Of a stretch of 64,000 nucleotides of DNA, positions 7,486-17,655 are shown piece after piece; the stretch's first letter is position 1; each line of letters begins with the position of its first letter. Made by a program: the position numbers and the translations under genes. The stretch comes from CAHJXG01 sp964235485. Its GTDB lineage: Bacteria > Pseudomonadota > Alphaproteobacteria > Acetobacterales > Acetobacteraceae. The notes beneath the pieces are model-generated. The model was not told where the DNA came from. It was given only the letters and a program-made list of their open reading frames with translations, and searched no databases. The stretch spans positions 124,001 to 188,000 of the forward strand of contig CAXSAZ010000001.1 of NCBI GenBank assembly GCA_964235485.1. The letters are read 5' to 3'.

Positions 7486-7872
7486 GCCGCGGCTGAACCG
7501 AGTTTCCCCGGCGTCTCCTTCAACATTCGCATCGTGACCCTTGAAGGGTCCCCGTGGTTCGTCGCGGCGGACGTATGCCGGGCGCTGGAAATGGATGTGG
7601 CCAAGGGCACGTATAAGTGGCTTGCCCCCATTGACGCCGATCAGAAACAGCTCCTGACGGCAAAGAAGCTCCCACAGCTATTCTGTGGGACCTCCGCGCC
7701 GTCCACCATGCTGCTTTCCGAGAGCGGCCTCTACAAGCTGATCCTCCGGTCGGACAAGCCCCAAGCCCGCGCCTTCCAGGATTGGGTGACGCGCACCGTC
7801 CTGCCTTCGATCCGCGCCACGGGAAGCTACGTGGTGGGTGAGGAAAAGCTGGCGGACCCGGCCACCCCTTGA
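7477..7872 (+). CDS. Solo Bro-N domain protein
   Basis: A 131-residue protein that is essentially one Bro-N domain. It has NIRIVTLEGSPWFVAADVCRAL near residue 15, SESGLYKLILRSDKPQARAF around residue 87 and the closing WVTRTVLPSIRATGSY. Bro-N domains occur in phage antirepressors and other mobile-element DNA-binding proteins, usually fused to a C-terminal ANT, KilA-C or other domain. Here nothing follows but 15 residues. The GTG start lies inside the second 21-bp repeat; a start further in is possible. It probably acts as a DNA-binding regulator of the island. It is convergent with the integrase. Confidence 0.82.
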   Translation: MHFAAAEPSFPGVSFNIRIVTLEGSPWFVAADVCRALEMDVAKGTYKWLAPIDADQKQLLTAKKLPQLFCGTSAPSTMLLSESGLYKLILRSDKPQARAFQDWVTRTVLPSIRATGSYVVGEEKLADPATP

Positions 7873-7960
7873 TTTGACCCAGGGGTCCCTGAATTTGACG
7901 GGAGACCCGGATGCAGGGCCTCAACCCCCAATCTGTTCGGGGGTAAGGTGGGCGGTGGGA

Positions 7961-9718
7961 TCATGCGGCCAAACCCGCAGACCCAGCGGTATGCAGGTGG
8001 GACAGATCGAACTCCGGGAAGCGCAGCAAGGCCAAGGTCTCCGCTGCGGCGTGCAGGCCCGGCCCCTTGTCGTAACGCTCCCGCCCTTCGCCGCCGCCTT
8101 GCGAGTGCCCCATCAGATAGGCGACGTGCCGCTCTTGCTGGAACCCAGCGATAGCGTCGCGCAACCGGGTATTGGCGGTGTGGCGGAAGGCGTGCATCCC
8201 GACGCCAGGACGGAACACGCCGATGGCCCTGCGATACTCGACGAACCAACGGGTAATCCGTGGCCCTCGCTTCCGGTCCTTCCCTTGCGGCTTCAAGTCG
8301 GGAAACAGCGGATCGCCCGGGTTCGGGGCCACTGACCGGACGTATTCAAGAAAGCCCAGCCTCACCAATTCCAGGTGCAGCGGAAGGACCCGTTCGGCGT
8401 TAGCCGTTTTCAGTCGCCGATCTTCCGTTTCCGTGATGCGGAGGAACCACGTCCCGTTGTCGTATCCCACGTCCCGCCGGTAGAGGTCCGCGAACTCCTC
8501 CAAGCGCCCCCCGTGGTGGACCGCCAGGATTGGCAACCAGAACTTCGCATCCCGGATGATCGCCGGCCCCGGCTGGCTACGGCATTGTTCGTCGCTGCCC
8601 GACCACACCGGGGATGCAAACAGCTTCGCCAGGTCATCCCCCGTCCATTCGCCCCGCTGATCCCGGGCTGCTTGACCGGCGCGGAAGCGGTGATCCTCTA
8701 CCATCTCGACACGGGCGGCCACGGTCAGATACCCGGTGTCCACGGCGAACTGAAAGAATTGCGACAGAGCGGAAAGGTGCCGCTTCACGGTTTTGTCAAC
8801 AAGCCGCGGGGCGTTCCTCGCCTCGCCCTCTGCGATGATATCCGCAAGGCTTCGGTCCTTGTCCCGGGGGGACTTGCCATAGGTGTTCGGCAGCCGCCGC
8901 AGCGTGTCCATGAAGCCCGTCACGTCCGCCCGGCCATACTCATTCACGGGGCGGTCTCCGCAAGCTTCCACGAAGCGGCGCAGCGTCCCCCGCTCTTGGC
9001 CCATGACCTGATGCGTCGCCCGGTCCACCTTCTCCCGGCGGACCATGAACGGCTCCACAAGGGATGACGCCAAAGGCTTCGGGGGTGGCCGTGGGGCAGC
9101 AACGGGAGGGCTGACCGGCGGCGGTGTGTCGGGCGGGGAAGGGGCGTCCGGTGTGTTGCCGAACACCAACGGCTCCGTCCCAAGCGTCCGCCGTTCGATG
9201 GTGTCCCAGCCGCGGATGGCGGCTTCCAGCATCCCGACAAGCAGGCGCCGCCGCAGATGGCCCGGCAGCCCGTGACGGGCAAGCAAGCCATCCGCTTCGG
9301 CTTCCATCAGGTCATCGGGGCGGTTCTCCGCCAGATCGGCTGCCACACTGGCTCGGGCCTCCCGGATCGCTGCAAGGTCCGCATCGGCGGCTGTCCCGGG
9401 GTCGCCAGGCTCCCACCAATGCCCATAGACAGGCTGCCCCGGCGACCGTTCAAGCCGCCGCTCAAGGTCCCGATCCAGCATTTCCTTCAAGCAATCGCGC
9501 AGGACCCCGGCCAGGTCCGCGCCGCCCTTTTCTGCCACCAGCGCCTTCTCCCACGCCCTAGCGAACCCCCGTGCCAGCGTTTCGGCCCGATGCTCGGCTT
9601 CCCGGAAGGACCGGGTTGCCAGGCTGACCGTGACCTCTCCCCGCGGCCTTCCCGGAAACCTCTTTCGGAAGTGGAATATACCACGCTTGCGGGTGATGTG
9701 GGAGCATTGTGGGAACAC
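7961..9718 (-). CDS. Tyrosine site-specific integrase
   Basis: A 585-residue tyrosine recombinase with an N-terminal arm-type region (SHITRKRGIFHFRKRFP) of the DUF6538 kind. It has a central SAM-like core-binding region and a C-terminal catalytic domain. Visible catalytic pieces are GGRLEEFADLYRRDV (first Arg), HAFRHTANTRL (His-x-x-Arg), LMGHSQGG (His) and RERYDKGPG with the nucleophilic Tyr. It ends PEFDLSHLHT, typical of alphaproteobacterial island integrases. No ATG exists in the right place. GTG at 9718 is chosen because the family similarity begins there; the frame stays open further upstream but runs through the tRNA gene. It inserts and excises the island at tRNA-Gln. Confidence 0.9.
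   Translation of the reverse strand: MFPQCSHITRKRGIFHFRKRFPGRPRGEVTVSLATRSFREAEHRAETLARGFARAWEKALVAEKGGADLAGVLRDCLKEMLDRDLERRLERSPGQPVYGHWWEPGDPGTAADADLAAIREARASVAADLAENRPDDLMEAEADGLLARHGLPGHLRRRLLVGMLEAAIRGWDTIERRTLGTEPLVFGNTPDAPSPPDTPPPVSPPVAAPRPPPKPLASSLVEPFMVRREKVDRATHQVMGQERGTLRRFVEACGDRPVNEYGRADVTGFMDTLRRLPNTYGKSPRDKDRSLADIIAEGEARNAPRLVDKTVKRHLSALSQFFQFAVDTGYLTVAARVEMVEDHRFRAGQAARDQRGEWTGDDLAKLFASPVWSGSDEQCRSQPGPAIIRDAKFWLPILAVHHGGRLEEFADLYRRDVGYDNGTWFLRITETEDRRLKTANAERVLPLHLELVRLGFLEYVRSVAPNPGDPLFPDLKPQGKDRKRGPRITRWFVEYRRAIGVFRPGVGMHAFRHTANTRLRDAIAGFQQERHVAYLMGHSQGGGEGRERYDKGPGLHAAAETLALLRFPEFDLSHLHTAGSAGLAA
9696..9717 (-). repeat. 22-bp repeat, integrase start copy
   Basis: Identical to 2436-2457. 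It covers codons 1-8 of the integrase apart from the first base of the start codon. The left copy would start with ATG, this one with GTG. It lies 76 bases from the tRNA 3' end. Confidence 0.8.
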
Positions 9719-9793
9719 AACGGGCACGGCAACGGCCTTTCGGGCTGGGCCGACCACAAAACGCTGTCTGTTCAGGAGCTTACCGGGGCGGAA

Positions 9794-9807
9794 CTGGGGG
9801 ACCTGGA
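9794..9807 (-). repeat. Island right attachment core (14 bp)
   Basis: The 3' 14 bases of tRNA-Gln including the discriminator, identical to 2362-2375. On the plus strand it reads ctgggggacctgga. It marks the right junction between island and tRNA. Confidence 0.85.
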
Positions 9808-9864
9808 TTCGAACCAAGGCTTTCCGAGTCAGAGTCGGAAGTTCTACCGCTAAACTATCCCCCA
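9794..9864 (-). tRNA. tRNA-Gln (anticodon CUG), 3' CCA not encoded
   Basis: The minus strand folds into a full cloverleaf. The acceptor stem is UGGGGGA/UCCCCCA and the D stem GUUU/GAAC. The anticodon stem UCCGA/UCGGA encloses the loop CUCUGAC, and the T arm is CUUGG-UUCGAAU-CCAGG. G73 is the glutamine discriminator and the anticodon CUG reads CAG. The bases after G73 are UUC, so CCA must be added enzymatically. The original CCA sits at 2361-2359, separated by the island. It serves as the island's attachment gene. Confidence 0.95.
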
Positions 9865-10008
9865 ACGCCGCGACGCGGTGCGGCCTGGCAGATACCATGC
9901 CGCCCCGGGCTGAGCAACCATCCGCAGGCGATTGTGAACATTCAGCTTGCACCCCCTATCGAACGGCGTGGACACTGACGCCATATGGGACCTTTGAAGG
10001 GACCCCGG

Positions 10009-11094
10009 ATGGTCGATACGCTGCAAGCCAACCATGCCCGAAGTCACGGCGGCGACCGCGACCCGCGCCGCCCGGCCTTTGCCGCGCTCGATCTCGGCAC
10101 CAACAACTGCCGCCTGCTGATCGGCGCGCCGGACGGGAGCGGCTTCCGGGTGCTGGACAGCTTCAGCCGGATCGTGCGGCTGGGCGAGGGGCTGCAGACC
10201 ACGGGAACGCTGAGCGCCCACGCCATGGACCGCGCCATCGACGCGCTGCACGCCTGCTCCGCCCGCATGGCCCGGCGGCCGATCCGGGCGATGCGGGCCA
10301 TCGCCACCGAGGCGTGCCGGCGCGCCGCCAACGTCGGCGAGTTCCTGGCCCGGGTGCGAACGGAAACCGGCATCCGGTTCGACGTGATCTCGGCGCGGGA
10401 GGAAGCGGAGCTTGCCCTGGAAAGCTGCGCCACGCTGCTGACCGGCGCGGGCCGCCGGGCGCTGCTGTTCGACATCGGCGGCGGCTCGACCGAGCTGGCC
10501 TGGGTGCGCCTCGGCCCCGGCGCCAAGCCGGAGCTGATCGGCTACGACAGCCTGCCCATCGGCGTGGTCAACTTGTCCGAGCGTTACGGGGCCGCGGCGT
10601 TCACCGCGGACGGCTTCGGTGCCATGGTGGACGACGTTGCCGCCCGGCTCGCGCCGTTCGAGCGGGTGCACTGCATCGCGCATGAGGGCCGAATGGGCGG
10701 CGTGCGGCTGCTGGGCACCAGCGGCACGGTGACGACGCTGACCGGGGTGGCGATGGGGTTGCAGCGCTACCGGCGTCCGCTGGTCGATGGCCGGGTGCTG
10801 AGCGCTGTGGCGGCGGACGGCGCGTTGAGCGTGCTGCGCGGCCTCGGGCGGGACGGCCTGGCCCTGCACCCTTGCGTGGGCGCGGAGCGGGCGGACTTCG
10901 TGCTGCCGGGCTGCGCGGTGTTCGAGGCGATCCGCCGGACCTGGCCGGCCAGCGAGGTCGTCGTTGCGGACCGCGGCCTGCGGGAAGGGATGCTGCTGCG
11001 CATGATGCGCCAGCGGCATGGCGACCCATGCCGCCCGCCCGCGCCGGGGGACGGGCGCGGCCGGGCATTTTCCCGTACGGCGTTGCCGGCATGA
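10009..11094 (+). CDS. Ppx/GppA family exopolyphosphatase / pppGpp phosphohydrolase
   Basis: A 361-residue member of the ASKHA-fold Ppx/GppA family. It has the two phosphate-loop motifs DLGTNNCRLLIG near residue 24 and DIGGGSTELAW near residue 155. The catalytic-Glu region ATEACRRAAN follows around residue 100. It hydrolyses terminal phosphates of polyphosphate or converts pppGpp to ppGpp. The length is short, without the C-terminal HD-like domains of E. coli Ppx, so it is the two-domain form common in alphaproteobacteria. The start at 10009 has GAAGGGA 8 bases upstream; an in-frame ATG at 9985 is less well supported. It overlaps rlmE by ATGA, a common pairing in this class. Confidence 0.9.
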   Translation: MVDTLQANHARSHGGDRDPRRPAFAALDLGTNNCRLLIGAPDGSGFRVLDSFSRIVRLGEGLQTTGTLSAHAMDRAIDALHACSARMARRPIRAMRAIATEACRRAANVGEFLARVRTETGIRFDVISAREEAELALESCATLLTGAGRRALLFDIGGGSTELAWVRLGPGAKPELIGYDSLPIGVVNLSERYGAAAFTADGFGAMVDDVAARLAPFERVHCIAHEGRMGGVRLLGTSGTVTTLTGVAMGLQRYRRPLVDGRVLSAVAADGALSVLRGLGRDGLALHPCVGAERADFVLPGCAVFEAIRRTWPASEVVVADRGLREGMLLRMMRQRHGDPCRPPAPGDGRGRAFSRTALPA

Positions 11095-11786
11095 GCAGCG
11101 ACACGCCCAAGGGCACCGGGGCGCGCCCGTCCCGCGGCCTCACGGTGTCGCTGAAAACGGCGCGGGGCCGCACCACGGCGTCGCAGAAGTGGCTGCAGCG
11201 GCAGTTGAACGATCCCTACGTGCGGGCGGCGAAGGAGCAGGGCTGGCGGTCCCGCGCCGCCTTCAAGCTGATCGAGCTGGACGACCGCTTCCACCTGATC
11301 GGCAAGGGCGCGAAGGTGGTGGACCTAGGCGCTGCGCCGGGCGGCTGGACCCAGGTGGCGGCCAAGCGGGGCGCGGCGGTCGTGGCAGGCGTCGATCTGC
11401 TGCCGATGGACCCGGTGCCCGGCGCCACCATCCTGCAAGGTGATTTCACCGACGACGCCATGCCCGGCCAGCTCGCGGCGCTGCTGGGCGGCAAGGCGGA
11501 CCTCGTGCTGTCGGACATGGCGCCCAATACCACCGGGCACAACGCGACCGACCACCTGCGCATCATGGGGCTGGCCGACTTGGCGCTGCACTTCGCGCTG
11601 GAGATGCTGGCTGACGGCGGCGGCTTCGTCGCCAAGGTGTTCCAGGGCGGGTCGGAGCGGGCGATGCTGGACCAGATGAAACGGTCGTTCGCCAGCGTCC
11701 GCCATGCGAAGCCGCCGTCCAGCCGCAAGGAATCGAGCGAGCTGTACGTGGTGGCGACCGGGTTTCGGCCTCGCGCGGAGGGTTAA
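11091..11786 (+). CDS. rlmE: 23S rRNA 2'-O-ribose U2552 methyltransferase RlmE (FtsJ/RrmJ)
   Basis: This 231-residue enzyme methylates U2552 of the large-subunit A loop at a late assembly stage. SAM motif I is DLGAAPGGWTQVA (residues about 81-93). The K-D-K-E catalytic tetrad is visible in SRAAFKLIEL, LSDMAPN, VAKVFQGG and SSELYVVA. The N-terminal extension (GLTVSLKTARGRTTASQKW) is basic and probably RNA-binding. The start overlaps the ppx/gppA stop (ATGA), so the pair is co-translated. The length and motif order are normal for the family. Confidence 0.94.
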   Translation: MSSDTPKGTGARPSRGLTVSLKTARGRTTASQKWLQRQLNDPYVRAAKEQGWRSRAAFKLIELDDRFHLIGKGAKVVDLGAAPGGWTQVAAKRGAAVVAGVDLLPMDPVPGATILQGDFTDDAMPGQLAALLGGKADLVLSDMAPNTTGHNATDHLRIMGLADLALHFALEMLADGGGFVAKVFQGGSERAMLDQMKRSFASVRHAKPPSSRKESSELYVVATGFRPRAEG

Positions 11787-11913
11787 CAGGGAGCGCGCCT
11801 CAACGCCCGCTGGCGATCACGCCGCGCTTGCGCCGCCCCCCGCCGGGGCCTATGTCAAACCGCCAAGGATGGGGACCCGCAGGCGGGCCGCCCGCGGATG
11901 AAAGGTCCCCACC

Positions 11914-13415
<1,502 letters not shown>

Positions 13416-13419
<4 letters not shown>

Positions 13420-14114
13420 GTGACACGGCTGCAAGCGGCGGGGGCGGCATCCGGGCCGCGGTGTTCGACGCCTACGGCACTCTGCTCGACGTGCACGCCG
13501 CCATGCAGCGCCACGCCGACCGCCTGCCGCCCGATTGGGAACGGATCAGCGCGGAATGGCGGAGCAAGCAGCTTGAGTACGCCTGGGTCCGCTCGTTGAT
13601 GGGACCCGGCCACCACCGCACCTTTTGGCAGGTCACGCAGGACGCCTTGGCCTTCGTCGCCGCCGGGCACGGCATCACTGACCCGGCGGTGCTGGACCTG
13701 CTGCGCGACACCTACCGGCGTTTGCCGGCTTACCCCGACGCCGCGCCCGTGCTGCAAGCCCTGCGCGGCCAGGGCCTGCAAACGGCGATCCTGTCGAACG
13801 GCGACCCCGCCATGCTGGACGCCGCCGTGCAGGCCGGGGGCTTGTCGCCGCTGCTGGACGCCGTGCTGAGCGCCGAGGACGTGGGCGTGTTCAAGCCGGA
13901 CCCGCGGGTTTATGCCTTGATGACCCGGCGCTTTGGCGTGGCCCCGTCGCAGATCGCCTTTGTGTCCTCCAACGCCTGGGACGCGCAGGCCGTGGCGGCG
14001 TTCGGCGCCCGGGTGTTCTGGTGCAACCGCCGCGGCCAGCCGGACGAGTACGGCCTCAGCAGCGTGGCGACGGCGATCTCCGGCCTCGACGCCTTGCCCA
14101 ACCTTCTCAAATGA
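13416..14114 (+). CDS. HAD-superfamily haloacid dehalogenase type II
   Basis: A 232-residue HAD hydrolase. The nucleophile motif is VFDAYGTLLD at residues 14-23, motif II is LSNGDPAML, the Lys region is GVFKPDPRVY, and the late motif VSSNAWDAQAVAAFG is the type II L-2-haloacid dehalogenase pattern (SSNxWD). The sequence suggests hydrolytic dehalogenation of 2-haloacids, although many members are annotated by similarity only. It overlaps guaB by 4 bases and is followed by rsmB, so it is expressed with guanine-nucleotide genes. A metabolite-repair role would suit that setting but is inference. Confidence 0.85.
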
Positions 14115-14124
14115 CCCTGCCGGC

Positions 14125-15420
14125 GTGACCCCGGCCGCACGCCTCGCGGCCTCGATTGAGCTGCTGACCGAGATCGACGCATTCCCCCGCCGACCGGCCG
14201 ACGCCGTGGCGAACGACTTTTTCCGGGCGCGGCGCTTCATCGGCTCCGGCGACCGCCGCGCTGTGTCGGACCGAGCGTGGCGGGTCCTGCGGGCGCGGCG
14301 GCGGCTTGCCTGGTGGGCGGAACGGGCCGGGACCGCGCCCACGCCGCGGATGCTGGTCGCGGCGTCCCTGCTGCTGGAAGGCTGGACCTTCGCCGGCGTC
14401 AAGCAGTCCTATTCCGGCGGCCAGTACGGCCCGGCGCCCCTGCTGCGGATCGAGGCCGACGCCGCCCGCGCGCTGGAAGGCCACACGCTGCACCACCCGG
14501 AGATGCCGGAGGCCGTGGCACTCGAAGTGCCGGACTGGCTGCTGCCGCACCTGCAAGCCCGCTTCGGCGAGCGGCTCGCCCCCGAGATGGCCGCGACCCT
14601 CGACCCGGCGCCGCTCGACCTGCGGGCGAACATCCTGAAAACGACGCGGGACGAGGCGCGCGCCGCCCTGCTGGCCGAAGGGCTGGACAGCGCGCCGACG
14701 CCGCTCTCGCCTTGGGGCCTGCGCATCGACGGCCGCCGCTCGGTCACGGCCGGCGCGGCATTCCAGGGCGGCCTGGTGGAAATCCAGGACGAGGGCAGCC
14801 AGCTCGTCGCGGCGCTGGTCGGCGTGGCGCCCGAGATGCGCGTCGTCGATTGGTGCGCCGGCGCGGGCGGCAAGACGCTGGCGTTGGCCATGCTGATGCG
14901 CAACCGCGGCCACTTGATCGCTTGCGACGTGTCCGCCCCGCGGCTGGACGGCGCGGTGCGCCGGCTGCGCCGGGCCGGGGTGCACAACGCGGAGCGGCAT
15001 CTGGTCACGCCCGGCGACAAGTGGGCCAAGCGCCGGGCCGGAGCGTTCGACCGCGTGCTGGTGGATGCGCCCTGCACCGGCACCGGCACCTGGCGCCGCA
15101 ACCCGGACGCCCGGCTGCGCCTGCGCCCGCTCGACCTGCAGGAACTGGTGCCGAAGCAGGCGGCGATCCTGGACGACGCCGCCCGGCTGGTGCAGCCTGG
15201 CGGACGGCTTATCTATGCGACCTGCTCCCTTCTCACCGAGGAGAACGAGGCCCAGGTGGACAACTTCCTCGCCCGCACCCCGGGCTTCGCCGTCGTGCCG
15301 CTCCCGGACGCCTGGACCTTGCCGACGCCCGCGCCCGGCCCGGGGCCATACCTGTCGCTGACCCCGCTGCGCCACGGCACGGACGGCTTCTTCGCGGCGG
15401 TGCTGGAGCGCGCCGCGTGA
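14125..15420 (+). CDS. rsmB: RsmB/NOP2-family rRNA (cytosine-C5) methyltransferase
   Basis: A 431-residue SAM-dependent RNA m5C methyltransferase. SAM motif I is VVDWCAGAGGKTLALA near residue 240. The two active-site cysteines are Cys316 in DAPCTGTGTWRRN and Cys367 in YATCSLLTEEN, the latter being the expected nucleophile. GTG at 14125 is chosen because the frame before it lies inside the HAD gene. The N-terminal helical part is shorter than the NusB-like domain of E. coli RsmB, so the exact rRNA target (C967 or another) is not certain. It overlaps the acetyltransferase gene by GTGA. Confidence 0.88.
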   Translation: MTPAARLAASIELLTEIDAFPRRPADAVANDFFRARRFIGSGDRRAVSDRAWRVLRARRRLAWWAERAGTAPTPRMLVAASLLLEGWTFAGVKQSYSGGQYGPAPLLRIEADAARALEGHTLHHPEMPEAVALEVPDWLLPHLQARFGERLAPEMAATLDPAPLDLRANILKTTRDEARAALLAEGLDSAPTPLSPWGLRIDGRRSVTAGAAFQGGLVEIQDEGSQLVAALVGVAPEMRVVDWCAGAGGKTLALAMLMRNRGHLIACDVSAPRLDGAVRRLRRAGVHNAERHLVTPGDKWAKRRAGAFDRVLVDAPCTGTGTWRRNPDARLRLRPLDLQELVPKQAAILDDAARLVQPGGRLIYATCSLLTEENEAQVDNFLARTPGFAVVPLPDAWTLPTPAPGPGPYLSLTPLRHGTDGFFAAVLERAA

Positions 15421-15956
15421 TTCGGGTGCGTCGCGCCTTTCTCGCCGACGCCCCGTCCATCGGCGCGGTGCACGTCACCGCCTGGCGCAACGCCTACGCC
15501 GGCATCCTGCCGAGCGGGTATCTCACGCGCCTGTCCACGCCGCGCCACGCGGCGCAATACGACGCTTCGATCCGGGCCGGCCAAGGCGTTTACGTCGCCA
15601 TCGCCGCGCGGCCCGGCGCTTCCGCCGGAGTGGTCGGCTTCGTCACCGTCGGCCGTCCCCGCGTCCGCGGTTTGGCGGACGGCGAGGTGCAGACGCTGTA
15701 TGTGCTCGACGATTGGCGGGAGCATGGCCTGGGCCGGCGGCTGCTGGCAGCCGGGGCGGCGCACCTCAAGGCGGCTGGGTGCCGCAGCGCGTTCCTGTGG
15801 GTGCTGCGCGACAATCCGAGCCGCTGGTTCTACCAACGTTTGGGCGGGCGCCAGGCCGCGGAGTCTGACACGCGCGTGGCGGGCGTCGCGATCCCGCAGG
15901 TGGCCTTCGTATGGGACCCCATCGACTCGCTGCTCGCCGGAGCGCCCCAGGCATGA
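15417..15956 (+). CDS. GNAT family N-acetyltransferase
   Basis: A 179-residue acetyltransferase starting at GTG in a GTGA overlap with rsmB. The N-terminus IRVRRAFLADAPSIGAVHVTAWRNAY is the usual RimI/YkkB-like opening. The acetyl-CoA-binding loop is DDWREHGLGRRLLAAG around residues 99-114. The C-terminal strands FLWVLRDNPSRWFYQRLGG carry the typical N/R-Y/F motif. Substrate unknown. Located between rRNA methyltransferase and GMP synthetase genes, it could act on a translation-related amine, but context alone does not settle it. Confidence 0.87.
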   Translation: MIRVRRAFLADAPSIGAVHVTAWRNAYAGILPSGYLTRLSTPRHAAQYDASIRAGQGVYVAIAARPGASAGVVGFVTVGRPRVRGLADGEVQTLYVLDDWREHGLGRRLLAAGAAHLKAAGCRSAFLWVLRDNPSRWFYQRLGGRQAAESDTRVAGVAIPQVAFVWDPIDSLLAGAPQA

Positions 15957-16002
15957 CGCCTGCCGCTTGCCGTCCGGTCCCCGCCGTGCTGCAACCCGCG
16001 CC

Positions 16003-17577
16003 ATGACCCAGCCCGCCCCCGCGATCCCGGTTCAGGACCGGGTGCTGATCCTGGACTTTGGCAGCCAGTTCACCCAGTTGATCGCCCGGCGCGTCCGCGA
16101 ATCCGGGGTGTATTGCGAGATCCTGCCGGGCGACGCCGACCCCGGGCGCATCGCCGCCTTCGGTGCCCGCGCCTTTATCCTGTCCGGCGGCCCGGCCAGC
16201 GTCACGGAGGCCGCCGGCCCCCGCGTGCCGCAAACGGTGTTCGACGCCGGCGTGCCGGTACTCGGCATCTGCTACGGCCAGCAGGCGATGTGTGCGCAGT
16301 TGGGCGGCGAGGTCAGCATCAGCGACCATCAGGAGTTCGGCTCCGCCTTTGCCGAAGTCGTGGACGATTGCGAACTGTTCCACGGCGTTTGGACCCTCGG
16401 CGCGCGGGAGCAGGTTTGGATGAGCCACGGCGACCGGGTGACCCGGCTGCCGCCCGGCTTCCGCGCCGTGGCCTGCAGCGAGGGCGCGCCGCTGGCCGCC
16501 ATCGCCGACGACGCCCGCCGCTTCTACGGCGTGCAGTTCCACCCGGAAGTCGTGCACACCCCGCATGGCCGGCAACTGCTGCACAACTTCACCCATCGCG
16601 TCGCCGGGCTGTCGGGCGGTTGGAGCATGGCGGGCTTTCGCGACGCGCAGATCGCCCGCATCCGCGCCCAGGTCGGCGCCGGCCGGGTGATCTGCGGCCT
16701 GTCCGGCGGGGTCGATAGCTCGGTCGCCGCCGCGCTGATCCACGAGGCCATAGGCGACCAACTGACCTGCATCTTCGTCGATAGTGGCCTGCTGCGGCAG
16801 GGCGAGGCGGAGGAGGTTGTTAAGACTTTCCGCGACCGGTTCAACATCAAGCTCGTGCACCGCGACGCGAGCGGCCTGTTCCTGTCGCAGCTCGACGGCG
16901 TGACCGACCCCGAGGCCAAGCGCAAGACCATCGGCCGCGTGTTCATCGAGGTGTTCGAGCAGGAAGCCGCCCGCATCGGCGGCGCCGACTTCCTGGCGCA
17001 GGGCACGCTGTATCCCGACGTGATCGAGAGCATCAGCGCCCACGGCGGCCCGAGCGTCACCATCAAGTCGCACCACAACGTCGGCGGCCTGCCGGAGCGG
17101 ATGCGCATGGCGCTGGTGGAGCCGCTGCGGGAGCTGTTCAAGGACGAGGTGCGGGCACTCGGCCGCGAGCTGGGCGTGCCCGAGCACATCGTGGGCCGCC
17201 ACCCGTTCCCCGGGCCGGGCCTCGCGATCCGCATCCCCGGCGCCGTCACGCGCGAGCGGCTGGACATCCTGCGCCGGGCCGACGCGGTGTTCCTGGAGGA
17301 GATCCGCGCGGCCGGGCTGTACGACGCGATCTGGCAGGCCTTTGCCGTGCTGCTGCCGGTGCGCACCGTGGGCGTGATGGGCGACGGCCGCACCTACGAC
17401 AACGCCTGCGCGCTGCGCGCCGTCATCAGCGTGGACGGCATGACGGCGGAGGTTTACCCGTTCGACATGGCGTTCCTGGCACGCACCGCGACCCGCATCG
17501 TGAACGAGGTCCGCGGCATCAACCGCGTGACCTACGACATCACCAGCAAGCCGCCGGGCACGATTGAATGGGAATGA
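16003..17577 (+). CDS. guaA: GMP synthase (glutamine-hydrolysing)
   Basis: A 524-residue two-domain enzyme aminating XMP to GMP with ATP and glutamine. The N-terminal class I amidotransferase has the nucleophile Cys in LGICYGQQAM near residue 89 and the His-Glu pair in FHPEVVHT. The ATP-pyrophosphatase P-loop is LSGGVDSSVAAAL around residue 231. The C-terminal dimerisation domain ends KPPGTIEWE, the canonical GuaA terminus. The ATG at 16003 leads directly into RVLILDFGSQFTQLIARRVR. It closes the guaB-to-guaA group, with 46 bases separating it from the acetyltransferase gene. Confidence 0.97.
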   Translation: MTQPAPAIPVQDRVLILDFGSQFTQLIARRVRESGVYCEILPGDADPGRIAAFGARAFILSGGPASVTEAAGPRVPQTVFDAGVPVLGICYGQQAMCAQLGGEVSISDHQEFGSAFAEVVDDCELFHGVWTLGAREQVWMSHGDRVTRLPPGFRAVACSEGAPLAAIADDARRFYGVQFHPEVVHTPHGRQLLHNFTHRVAGLSGGWSMAGFRDAQIARIRAQVGAGRVICGLSGGVDSSVAAALIHEAIGDQLTCIFVDSGLLRQGEAEEVVKTFRDRFNIKLVHRDASGLFLSQLDGVTDPEAKRKTIGRVFIEVFEQEAARIGGADFLAQGTLYPDVIESISAHGGPSVTIKSHHNVGGLPERMRMALVEPLRELFKDEVRALGRELGVPEHIVGRHPFPGPGLAIRIPGAVTRERLDILRRADAVFLEEIRAAGLYDAIWQAFAVLLPVRTVGVMGDGRTYDNACALRAVISVDGMTAEVYPFDMAFLARTATRIVNEVRGINRVTYDITSKPPGTIEWE

Positions 17578-17655
17578 CGCGGTGCGATGCGGCCGGCGGC
17601 ACGGCGCAGCGTGTCCGCGCCGCACCCAACGCTTAACTGACTGGAGCGGATCACG

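Larger units (their letters stand above)
2376..9793. mobile_element. Integrative genomic island in tRNA-Gln(CUG)
   Basis: The island of about 7.4 kb is bounded by 14-bp direct repeats of the tRNA-Gln 3' end (2362-2375 and 9794-9807). The tyrosine integrase lies next to the tRNA and is transcribed away from it, the usual layout of tRNA-borne islands. Contents from left to right are a membrane protein, a serine recombinase with a small membrane partner, an AT-richer spacer, an HNH-like protein, two overlapping unknown genes, a Bro-N protein and the integrase. No structural phage, conjugation or replication genes are visible, so it is either a satellite-like element needing a helper or a decayed one. 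The housekeeping genes on both sides are unrelated to it. Confidence 0.88.

Noticed and set aside
7873..7960. Possible intrinsic terminator between Bro-N and integrase genes
   Set aside because: ACCCCC/GGGGGT can pair here but the loop is large and no T-run follows on either strand.
9719..9952. Longer integrase start upstream of 9718
   Set aside because: This extension would translate the tRNA-Gln gene; the GTG at 9718 marks where family similarity starts.
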